From Alterisphingorhabdus sp038748365 (GTDB lineage: Bacteria; Pseudomonadota; Alphaproteobacteria; Sphingomonadales; Sphingomonadaceae): 64,000 nt of DNA. The stretch covers positions 71,246 to 135,245 of the forward strand of contig JBCDIZ010000009.1 in assembly GCA_038748365.1 (NCBI GenBank), read 5' to 3'. A program made the translations under genes and the position numbers. Of the stretch, positions 26,449-34,077 are shown in pieces; the stretch's first letter is position 1; every line of letters starts with the position of its first letter. The notes under the pieces are model-generated. The model searched no databases. It was not told the origin of the DNA and saw only the letters and a program-made list of their open reading frames with translations.

Positions 26449-27273
26449 TTGAAACTTCCGAAAGAAGAAATCGGAATCTTCCCTAATTCCATGGCATATG
26501 CGCGCTGGGGAACCGGGCCGCGGCATTTAATCCTCATTCCTGGTGGACCCGGAAACGCCATGGCGCCTGGGTGGTTACTTCGAGTTCAGATGAAGCCGTT
26601 CGCGTCGTTGTTGAAGGACGGTTTCTCGCTTTGGCTTGTGATGCGAAAGCAAAATATGGCAGAAGGATATCGAGTAGAGGACATTGCAAAGGACTATGGC
26701 GAATTAATCGAGCAGGAATTTGACGGTTCCGTCGATACAGTAGTCGGCATTTCCTTTGGCGGAATGATAGGATTCCACCTTGCCGCCGATTATGGTCACA
26801 TGATTGGGAAAATGGCCATTATCGTAGCCGCCGCAACCGTCACTGACTGTGAATATGATATCGAATTTGCCAGGCTCATTGCTGCAGGCAAAAAAGTTGA
26901 GGGCAACACCTTTCTGCTTAAAACGCTTTATCCCCAATATTCGCTCTTGGCTCCAATATTAAGCAGATTAATTATCGCCGCATCACCTAAGGAAGTTCAC
27001 CCACATTTCGCAAAAGATATTGTTACTGAGGCGCGGACCGAGCTGACATATGACGCAAGCGAGTGCCTCTCGCGAATTTCCATTCCCATGCTCCTTCTGA
27101 ATGGCGACAAAGACAATTACTTCCCGATCGACGCTGTCAAAGACACTGTTAGCCAGCTTCCGAACTGCACTTCCATTATTTACTCGGGCAAAGGTCACTT
27201 CGGAGCAGGCATGGACAAAAGATGCGGCATTGACACGGTTGCCTTTGTTCGGACGTTCGACACTAATGTTTAG
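26449..27273 (+). CDS. Alpha/beta hydrolase (TTG start)
   Basis: A 274-residue alpha/beta hydrolase: oxyanion region LILIPGGPGNAMAPGW, nucleophile elbow GISFGGM, Asp in LLNGDKDNYF, and His in SGKGHFGAG. The GGPG near the N-terminus is reminiscent of proline-iminopeptidase-type hydrolases, but the family is broad. Start TTG at 26449 is supported by GGAGGGA six bases upstream. Its base composition is more A/T-rich than its neighbours, which may mean separate acquisition. It is the last gene before IS6 copy B, 30 bases away. Confidence 0.83.
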   Translation: MKLPKEEIGIFPNSMAYARWGTGPRHLILIPGGPGNAMAPGWLLRVQMKPFASLLKDGFSLWLVMRKQNMAEGYRVEDIAKDYGELIEQEFDGSVDTVVGISFGGMIGFHLAADYGHMIGKMAIIVAAATVTDCEYDIEFARLIAAGKKVEGNTFLLKTLYPQYSLLAPILSRLIIAASPKEVHPHFAKDIVTEARTELTYDASECLSRISIPMLLLNGDKDNYFPIDAVKDTVSQLPNCTSIIYSGKGHFGAGMDKRCGIDTVAFVRTFDTNV

Positions 27274-27303
27274 TCTCACATTTCTGCTGTTAAACGCTTC
27301 AGC

Positions 27304-27639
27304 GGTGCTGTCTGTCTAACGCGAACTCGTCTGTGATTGGTGCAGAGCGCCCTTCCCTCGCCTGTGATCAGGCCATGAGGCTTTGCCACTCCGCCAGAGC
27401 GGCGGAACGGGTGGCCTTGTAGGTTGATCTGTCGGCGAGGTGGCGGTCGTAGTTGAAGTGGTTGTGGACGTTGGCGTGAACGAAAGCGAATATCTGAACG
27501 GACTTCATCCTTCTGAAACGCTGCATCACGCGTTCTCGTCTTCGGAAGGGCGAGTGCGAGTTTTCCACCCGGTTGTTGGACCAGCTACCGCTCTCCTGCC
27601 ACTCTAGATTGCCGAGCCCTCTCATCGCCGCCTTGTAGG
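27304..27639 (-). mobile_element. Truncated IS6-family element (copy B) with transposase C-terminus
   Basis: Starts with GGTGCTGTCTGTCTAAC, matching copies A and C. From 27368 to about 27639 the minus strand encodes the C-terminal part of an IS6-type DDE transposase (AAMRGLGNLEWQ, WSNNRVENSH, RRRERVMQRFRRMKS, HANVHNHFNYDRH, AEWQSLMA), which includes the region of the final catalytic Glu. Homology to copy C stops near 27640, so the first half of the transposase and the other end of the element are gone. It marks the border between the two catabolic clusters. Confidence 0.85.
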
Positions 27640-27974
27640 AAGAATGCCTCGTTGGTCTGACAAAACCTTCGAGAAGGATTCTAAACGCTAAGTGGACCAC
27701 TTTTTTACACACACTAAACCTTCATGGCAGAGCTCCACCGAGATCGCGTCAAAACACCATCATATAACATGCACCAAGCAGCAGGCTAGCTTGAACCGCT
27801 TTCTCAAGCATTGCATCTTTCACAGCCAAGATCTGGCCCGGCATCTATGGCACGACACATTTCCAACCCCATCATCACAATAGCAAAGCTAGGGTTGCGA
27901 CCAGCCCAAGCCCGAACTACGCTTAGCCAGCACAAGCGGTACCACCCTACTTACTAGTGTTGGAGACCAAAGCG
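27640..27974. other. Junction stretch after IS6 copy B
   Basis: About 335 bases without a supported gene. It begins where transposase homology stops. It holds short palindromes: CCTTC-GA-GAAGG at 27666-27677 and AAGTGGACCACTT at 27690-27702 followed by a T-run. These could be the end of another lost element or a regulator site for the gene at 27975. The remainder up to 27957 shows nothing I recognise; small open frames here look accidental. Confidence 0.4.
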
Positions 27975-28646
27975 ATGGATGAACTTGGCAAAGCGCTATC
28001 CCCCGACTTGCATGAGCTATTCCAAAGTCTGCCCGCGAGCATAGTGCATGACATGATGCGAGCCCAAGGCCTTGGTCAAAGGGTGCTACCGCCGACCATC
28101 CGACCGATTGCTGAAGGTTCCAGACTGGCGGGACCTGCATTCACCGTATCAGGCCAAGCCGTCAAAGATCACGACGCGCATGAAACCCTGCTTGCCTGGA
28201 CTGCCATGCTGTCGCGGGTACCCGCAGGGCATGTGCTGGTGATGCAGCCAAATGACAGCAGCGTGGCGCATATGGGTGAACTCTCCGCAGAGGCGCTGCA
28301 TCTGCGTGGCGTATTGGGCGCCGTCATTGATGGAGGGTGTCGGGATGTCGAGCGGATCAACAGTGTCGGTCTGCCCGTCTTTTGCCGCTATTTCACGCCT
28401 CTGGATGTGGTCGGGTGTTGGCTACCCGATCGTTTTGGCGAGACCGTCATTATCGGCGATTGCGAGATCGCCACGGGAGATATCATCGTTGCTGACACTG
28501 ATGGGATCTGCGTAGTGCCGCAGGCTCATGCCGAACAGATCGCCGCCGCTGCCGAGACAGCGATGAACCAGGAAAATCTTGTACGCACCGCGATTCTGGA
28601 AGGCGTTGATCCCGAGACTGCTTACCGGCGGCACGGCAAGTTCTGA
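27975..28646 (+). CDS. RraA-family protein (HMG/CHA-aldolase-like)
   Basis: A 223-residue member of the RraA / class II pyruvate aldolase family. Seen: SSVAHMGELSAEALHLRGVLGAVIDGGCRDVERI, whose G...RD pattern holds the Arg and Asp that bind the substrate and divalent metal in 4-hydroxy-4-methyl-2-oxoglutarate aldolases. The ATG at 27975 has GGAG upstream; GTG 27957 is a weaker alternative. It converges on the UxaA-like gene with 10 bases between stops. It may cleave a keto acid derived from the sugar-acid dehydratase product or from the aglycone; RNase E inhibition is unlikely in this context. Confidence 0.83.
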   Translation: MDELGKALSPDLHELFQSLPASIVHDMMRAQGLGQRVLPPTIRPIAEGSRLAGPAFTVSGQAVKDHDAHETLLAWTAMLSRVPAGHVLVMQPNDSSVAHMGELSAEALHLRGVLGAVIDGGCRDVERINSVGLPVFCRYFTPLDVVGCWLPDRFGETVIIGDCEIATGDIIVADTDGICVVPQAHAEQIAAAAETAMNQENLVRTAILEGVDPETAYRRHGKF

Positions 28647-28656
28647 GTATTGCGCC

Positions 28657-29853
28657 TCAGCGGGTGCTTGCTGGGAGACAGGACGGCCCGGCAGGTGTGA
28701 AACTCTTATAGGTCAGAATAAACTCCTGATGGCCCAGCGCTTCTGAACAGGTCGGCGTGCCATCGGCAACCGCCTCGACCAGCTCGGCAATTTCCGCCCC
28801 AACTACGTCCAGATCGGCACGGCCCTCCAGAATACGACCGGCATCAATGTCCATATCATCGGGCAGTCGGCGGAAGGTTTCGGGATTGGCGCACACTTTG
28901 ATCACCGGCGAGATTGCCGAACCCACAACCGATCCGCGCCCGGTCGAGAACAGGATCACATGCGCGCCGCAAGCAATCAGTTCGACGATCTCTGCATTGT
29001 CCGAAATGTTTGGAAAGCCGAACCGCACCTCGCCGTCCGGCACCACGTCGAGCAGATAGAGGCCGCCCCCAACGGGTTGGTCCCCGGGCTTCAGCAAGCC
29101 GACGATCGGGGATGCGCCCGATTTGGCATAGGCGCCCATGCTCTTTTCTTCCTGCGTGGTGAGTCCCCCATCGGCATTACCAACCGCGAAACTGCCATGC
29201 CCCAATGTCGTATAATAGCGCGCAGCCTTGTCGACGCTGGCGACGATTTCAGCAGCCAGCTCGGGCGTCGCCGCGCGATTGGCCATATGGCCCTCGCAAC
29301 CAATCAGCTCTCCGGTTTCCTCAAATATGCCTGCGGCTCCGGCTGCAATTAGCTGGTCAAATGCCCGGCCGATCGCAGGGTTGGCGGTCAGGCCGCTGGT
29401 GCCATCCGATCCGCCGCAGATGGTTCCGACCACAAGATCGGCCGCTGTCATCGCTACGGTCGGCATTGCTGCGAGCACCGGCAATGTCGCATCGACCCAG
29501 TCACGGCCCTGCTCGATCGTGCTTCGTGTGCCGCCCTTGTCCTGGATGACCAAAAGCGATGCGGGCCGACCACTGGCACGGACGACCTCCAGCAAGCGAT
29601 TGCGCGCAAAGCTCTCGCAGCCCAGCGACACCAGCAGGACGGCGCCGACATTGGGATGGCAGCACAATCGCTCCATCATCTTTTGCGCATAGTCGTTGGG
29701 ATAACAGCCCGGAAAACCGATCAGATGGACCTCACCACCGTCATGGCGCTCGGCAATGGCGCGTGCGACATGATGTGCACACTCCACCAGATAAGCCACA
29801 ACGACAACATTGCGAATGCCCTTGCTTCCGTCCTGGCGCTGCCAACCTCTCAT
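28657..29853 (-). CDS. UxaA-type sugar-acid dehydratase, large (C-terminal) subunit
   Basis: A 398-residue protein matching the large C-terminal part of altronate/galactarate dehydratases (UxaA/GarD family), iron-dependent enzymes that turn an aldonate into a 2-keto-3-deoxy acid. Seen: GSKGIRNVVVVAYLVECAHHVA, FPGCYPNDYA, LGCESFARN, KGGTRSTIEQG, VGTICGGSDGTSGLTANPAIG and GRGSVVGSAISPVIKVCANP. Normal UxaA is one chain of about 500 residues; here the N-terminal SAF part is a separate gene overlapping by four bases. Last gene of the 14-gene operon. An enolase-type fuconate dehydratase exists at 54064, so this one may serve another aldonate. Confidence 0.87.
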   Translation of the reverse strand: MRGWQRQDGSKGIRNVVVVAYLVECAHHVARAIAERHDGGEVHLIGFPGCYPNDYAQKMMERLCCHPNVGAVLLVSLGCESFARNRLLEVVRASGRPASLLVIQDKGGTRSTIEQGRDWVDATLPVLAAMPTVAMTAADLVVGTICGGSDGTSGLTANPAIGRAFDQLIAAGAAGIFEETGELIGCEGHMANRAATPELAAEIVASVDKAARYYTTLGHGSFAVGNADGGLTTQEEKSMGAYAKSGASPIVGLLKPGDQPVGGGLYLLDVVPDGEVRFGFPNISDNAEIVELIACGAHVILFSTGRGSVVGSAISPVIKVCANPETFRRLPDDMDIDAGRILEGRADLDVVGAEIAELVEAVADGTPTCSEALGHQEFILTYKSFTPAGPSCLPASTR

Positions 29854-30146
29854 GCTGCGTCTCCTTCTGTCCGGGTGGCAAGATAATCGCTGGCCAGATT
29901 GTGGAGATGCACCCAGTCACCTTGCGCTATATCGCACGTGGCTGATCCGATACCGGCACCATATTTGGTAACCTTGGTGCCTGCCGGGATTTCTTGTCGG
30001 GCGAGCTTATGGCCAATCGGCACATCCTGCCGAACCACAATCTGTCGCTCCCCGTCCATCACATGATGGCCGGCAGCCAGATCGGTGATAGCGATCAGCA
30101 CATTGTCGTCCGGCGCAAGCAGCAAGGCAGGCTGGACACCAGTCAT
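29850..30146 (-). CDS. UxaA-type sugar-acid dehydratase, small SAF-domain subunit
   Basis: 98 residues forming a SAF-like beta domain (NVLIAITDLAAGHHV ... VPIGHKLARQEIPAGTKVTKYG), which is the N-terminal domain of altronate dehydratase. It overlaps the large subunit by four bases and the upstream fucosidase by four bases, so the three are translationally coupled. The residues GHKLA and KYG are typical of this domain. Confidence 0.85.
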   Translation of the reverse strand: MTGVQPALLLAPDDNVLIAITDLAAGHHVMDGERQIVVRQDVPIGHKLARQEIPAGTKVTKYGAGIGSATCDIAQGDWVHLHNLASDYLATRTEGDAA

Positions 30147-31576
30147 GCGGTGACCTCCAGCACGGTAGCGGCTGACCCGACAAGGGTTGGCGGAATATCA
30201 ACCACGAGATCATCGCCCTCACGTCGACAGGGAAGAGCTGGTCCATCAAGCACAGACAGGCCATCCACACCTTCCCAACCTGCCAACCGGAGGTTCGCCG
30301 GTAACGGCCCGGCAACAAGCGCAAAACGCTGTTGACCGACGCGTACTGGCAGGACATCGGTGCCGGAAATATCGAGTTTGCACAGTTCGTCATCCGGGCG
30401 GCTGCCATAGATCGCCCGCCCATTGGTCTTCAGGAAAGTGCCCAAAGCGCTTAGTGGCCGGGCCTGTTCATCGGGGATGCTGCCATCGCCGCGCGGTCCG
30501 ATATTGATGAGCAGATTGCCACCATAGCCGACGATTCGCAGGAACATGGCGACCAGTTCGTCCCCAGTGAGGAAATCCGCGGCAATCTCATTGGCCTTAT
30601 AGCCAAAGCTATGACCGACGCCGCGCACGGTTTCCCATGCGACATCGCCCATCTCGGAGCTGGTGGCGTATTCCGGTGTGCGGTGATCGAACACGGCGGG
30701 CACATCAGGCGCGAAGGCAAATCCGGACTCGCGCAAAGCTGCGGCAACGTCGCGATTATACGCGATTCGCTCCTCCGGGTCGGACATGGCCAAATGCGAG
30801 GGCGTAGGCAGTTGGAAACGGTCGTTGATCAACCGGTCCTCGCGGTCGTTGTAATAATCGGCCAGCAAATCCCAGAGATCGCCCGCATCGGGATAGCCGA
30901 TATCGTTCCACAAAATATCGGGATCGGTTGCGGCAATCAGTTCTCGGTAATGGTCCAGCATCATCTTCCGGGCCAGCGAACCTGATGGCAGCGCATTGCG
31001 CATCTCGCCGAGATTAGCCATCGGTTCCGGATTGAGCGTCCAGTCAAGGCCAGCACTATAATAGACGCCAAAGCGCATGTTTCTGGCGCGGGCTGCGGTC
31101 GCCATTTCCGAGACCAGATCGCGCGGCGCATGCCAATCCGCACCTCGCAGCAGGTTGGCTAAGGCGGTTGGCCACAGGCAATAGCTGTCATGATGCTTGG
31201 TAACCGGCACGACATAGCGCGCGCCGATACCGGCGATGAAATCCATCAACGGTTCCGCCGACCAATTGGCAAGGCCAGCCTCGAATGTGTTTCGGAACGC
31301 GGTATAGGGCGCATCGCCAAATCGTTCCCGGTGCTGCTCTGCGGTTGGCCCGTCGGCGAACTTCAGGCTGTTCTCATACCATTCGGCATAGGGTGTCAGT
31401 TTAAGCGCGTCATCGGGTCGCTCGGCCAACAGCTTCACCACATCTATGCCACGCGGCGCAAAGGCCGGGACCGAATAAAGCCCCCAGGTGATCATCACAC
31501 CCAGCTTGGCATCGCGCCACCAGTTTGGCGCGCTGTGGGCGGCGAGGCTGTCCGGGTCTGGGCGATACTGTGTCAT
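30143..31576 (-). CDS. GH29 alpha-L-fucosidase (cytoplasmic)
   Basis: A 477-residue retaining alpha-L-fucosidase-family enzyme that would release L-fucose. Seen: WWRDAKLGVMITWGLYSVPAF, a typical N-terminal GH29 segment; VTKHHDSYCLWP; and the nucleophile region DPDILWNDIGYP with Asp225. A C-terminal beta domain follows. No signal peptide, so it acts on an imported fucoside. It overlaps the acyl-CoA dehydrogenase gene upstream (ATGA), an unusual pairing of a glycosidase and acyl-CoA genes that suggests a fucosylated compound with a CoA-degraded aglycone. The specific linkage is unknown. Confidence 0.9.
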   Translation of the reverse strand: MTQYRPDPDSLAAHSAPNWWRDAKLGVMITWGLYSVPAFAPRGIDVVKLLAERPDDALKLTPYAEWYENSLKFADGPTAEQHRERFGDAPYTAFRNTFEAGLANWSAEPLMDFIAGIGARYVVPVTKHHDSYCLWPTALANLLRGADWHAPRDLVSEMATAARARNMRFGVYYSAGLDWTLNPEPMANLGEMRNALPSGSLARKMMLDHYRELIAATDPDILWNDIGYPDAGDLWDLLADYYNDREDRLINDRFQLPTPSHLAMSDPEERIAYNRDVAAALRESGFAFAPDVPAVFDHRTPEYATSSEMGDVAWETVRGVGHSFGYKANEIAADFLTGDELVAMFLRIVGYGGNLLINIGPRGDGSIPDEQARPLSALGTFLKTNGRAIYGSRPDDELCKLDISGTDVLPVRVGQQRFALVAGPLPANLRLAGWEGVDGLSVLDGPALPCRREGDDLVVDIPPTLVGSAATVLEVTA

Positions 31577-32898
31577 GACCAGAGATATCCCTCTGCCCCG
31601 GGACGCAGATGCGCAAAACGCTGCTTCAATTCATCGAGCGAGAGGACATGGGCATCGCCGCCGGTCTCGCGCGGATCGGTGTTGCGGTGCCGCTTCAGCT
31701 CGTGTCTCGCCAGCTGGTTGCGGTGCACCTCATCGGGTCCATCCGCAAGGCGCAGCAGGCGCGCGGTGGCAAAGGCGGCGCTGAGCAGGTGATCATTGGC
31801 AGTGCCGCCGCCGCCAAACATCTGCATCGCATTATCGACCACCTGCTGTGCCATGGCCGGAGCAGCGATCTTGATCATCGCTATCTCGGCGCGTGCCTCC
31901 TTGTTCCCGACTGTGTCCATCATGTGCGCCGCCTTCAGAGTGAGCAAACGACATTGTTCGATAGCGAGACGCGCCTCGGCAATACGCTCCAATGTCACGG
32001 ACTGCTCGGCCAGCGACTGGCCAAAGGGATTTCGGTGCTCTGCCCTGCGACACATACGCTCCAGCGTGCGCTCGGCAAGGCCGATGAGACGCATGCAATG
32101 GTGGATACGCCCCGGGCCCAACCGGCCCTGCGCAATCTCGAAACCACGCCCTTCGCCGAGCAGCACATTGGTTTGCGGTACACGCACATTCTCGAACAGT
32201 ACTTCAGATGCACGGTCGGGCACACCATAAAAGCCCAGCACAGGCAAAGGCCGAAGCACGGTCACACCCGGTGTATTCTTGGGCACCAGGATCATCGATT
32301 GTTGGCGATACCGGTCCGGATTGTCCGGCGCTGTCTTGCCCATCAATATGATAATCTCGCAGCGCGGATCGGTGGCACCGGTAGTGTACCATTTGCGACC
32401 GTTGATCACATAATCATCGCCATCACGCGCAATCGAACAGGCGATGTTGGTCGCGTCTGATGAGGCAACCTCTGGTTCGGTCATCGCAAAGGATGATCGG
32501 ATCTCGCCAGCAAGCAGCGGCGTCAGCCACTCTGCTTTCTGTTCGGTCGTGCCGTAGCGAAGCAACACCTCCATATTGCCGGTGTCCGGGGCGGCGCAGT
32601 TGAATATCTCAGGGGCCATCAGCGAACGCCCCATAATCTCGCACAAGGGCGCATATTGGAGGTTGGTGAGCCCGCTTTCCTGAACGCCAAAGTCCTGCGC
32701 GTGGTCGGGCAGGAACAGATTCCATAAGCCCTCTGCCCGAGCCAGCGGTTTCAGCTCTTCGACCACCGGATAGACACCCCATGGGCCGAGCTTTTCGGCT
32801 TCGGCATAATAGCGCGCCTCGTTCGGGTAAATATGGCGTGCCATGAACGCCTTGATGCGTTCCGCCAGCTCCTGAGTATAATTATCGTGTTCGAACAT
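31573..32898 (-). CDS. Acyl-CoA dehydrogenase (ACAD10/11-like)
   Basis: An FAD enzyme of 441 residues that introduces a 2,3 double bond into an acyl-CoA. Seen: FAMTEPEVASSDATNIACSI, FAD contacts in WYTTGATDPRCEIIILMG, RIHHCMRLIGLAERTLERMC, and the QMFGGGGTANDH stretch with a C-terminal arm (LADGPDEVHRNQLARHEL) like that in ACAD10/11 dehydrogenases. These larger members often act on branched or hydroxylated chains. It lies between the thiolase and the fucosidase in the long operon. Confidence 0.9.
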   Translation of the reverse strand: MFEHDNYTQELAERIKAFMARHIYPNEARYYAEAEKLGPWGVYPVVEELKPLARAEGLWNLFLPDHAQDFGVQESGLTNLQYAPLCEIMGRSLMAPEIFNCAAPDTGNMEVLLRYGTTEQKAEWLTPLLAGEIRSSFAMTEPEVASSDATNIACSIARDGDDYVINGRKWYTTGATDPRCEIIILMGKTAPDNPDRYRQQSMILVPKNTPGVTVLRPLPVLGFYGVPDRASEVLFENVRVPQTNVLLGEGRGFEIAQGRLGPGRIHHCMRLIGLAERTLERMCRRAEHRNPFGQSLAEQSVTLERIAEARLAIEQCRLLTLKAAHMMDTVGNKEARAEIAMIKIAAPAMAQQVVDNAMQMFGGGGTANDHLLSAAFATARLLRLADGPDEVHRNQLARHELKRHRNTDPRETGGDAHVLSLDELKQRFAHLRPGAEGYLWS

Positions 32899-32907
32899 GA
32901 TCTTGGT

Positions 32908-34077
32908 TTACTCCTCGCAGCGTTCGATCAGGGTGGCATTGGCCATTCCGCCGGATTCACACATGGTCACCAGGCCAAAGCGACCGCTTGTTTCCTCCAG
33001 CGCCGCCAGACAATTGAGGAAGAGCCGTCCGCCCGACGCGCCAACCGGGTGGCCCAGCGCTATCGCGCCGCCCATAGGGTTAACCTTGGCGGGATCAGCC
33101 CCGGTCTCGGCCAGCCAATGCAGCACCACGCTGGCAAAGGCCTCGTTCACCTCGAATATATCGATGTCATCCATGGTCAGGCCAGCGCGATCCAACAGCT
33201 TGTAAGTGGCTGGCACGATTGCGGTCAGCATCATGATGGGATCATCACCGGCAACAGCAAAATGGGTAATGCGCGCGCGCGGACGCAGACCCAATGAACG
33301 CGCTGCCTGCTCCTCCATCAGCAACAACGCGCAGGCGCCATCGCTGACCTGACTGGCATTACCAGCCGTCACTTGCCACCCAATCGCGGGGAATCGGGTC
33401 GCCATTTCTTCGCTGTAAAATGCCGGGGCGAGCGCTTTCAGTCGTTCCAGCGTGCTGTCGGTACGCACCCCCTCGTCCCGATCTACGATGCGGTCATTTG
33501 CCTGAACCGACACTAGCCCGGGTGCTGCGTGCGCGGCGGCTAACTGGTGAGAGCGCAGCGCGAACTGGTCCATGGCTTGGCGATTGATGTTGGCGTGTGC
33601 GGCAATCAATTCAGCCGATATCCCCTGATGCACCAGACCGTCGGGATATTGCGCGGCGATGGCCGCACCCATATTGTCGCGCCCCAGCCGATTGCTCTTA
33701 GGCGGTACCGTCGACATCATCTCGACACCGGCTGCTACCGCAATGTCATAAGCACCCGCAATGATACCGCAGGCAGCAAAATCAATCGCCTGCTGGGCCG
33801 AACCGCACTTGCGATCAAGGCTTACAGCAGGAACTGTCTCGGGCCAGCCCGCCGCCAGCACTGCCTGCCGACCGATATTGCCGGCCTGCTCGCCGGCCTG
33901 AATCACGCAGCCGGTGATGACATCTTCTACGTGTTTTGGATCGATGCCGGTTCGTTCAGCAAGGGCCGAGAGACATTGAGCGAGCAAATCCACCGGGTGC
34001 AGGCCATGCAATGCACCGCCCTCTCTGCCCTTCGTGAAAGGCGAACGCACACCGTCGACAATGACCGCGCGCCTCAT
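32908..34077 (-). CDS. Thiolase (acetyl-CoA acetyltransferase type)
   Basis: 389 residues. Nucleophile Cys91 in DRKCGSAQQAI, then EVNEAFASVVLHW, ALGHPVGASG with the active-site His, and the second Cys in MCESGGMANATLIE near the end. It should cleave a 3-ketoacyl-CoA to acetyl-CoA or propionyl-CoA and a shortened chain. It overlaps the carboxyltransferase-like gene by four bases and sits 9 bases before the acyl-CoA dehydrogenase. Confidence 0.9.
   Translation of the reverse strand: MRRAVIVDGVRSPFTKGREGGALHGLHPVDLLAQCLSALAERTGIDPKHVEDVITGCVIQAGEQAGNIGRQAVLAAGWPETVPAVSLDRKCGSAQQAIDFAACGIIAGAYDIAVAAGVEMMSTVPPKSNRLGRDNMGAAIAAQYPDGLVHQGISAELIAAHANINRQAMDQFALRSHQLAAAHAAPGLVSVQANDRIVDRDEGVRTDSTLERLKALAPAFYSEEMATRFPAIGWQVTAGNASQVSDGACALLLMEEQAARSLGLRPRARITHFAVAGDDPIMMLTAIVPATYKLLDRAGLTMDDIDIFEVNEAFASVVLHWLAETGADPAKVNPMGGAIALGHPVGASGGRLFLNCLAALEETSGRFGLVTMCESGGMANATLIERCEE

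Noticed and set aside
27692..27883. 63-codon open frame after IS6 copy B
   Set aside because: No recognisable motif, His/Gln-rich chance composition, in junction DNA.
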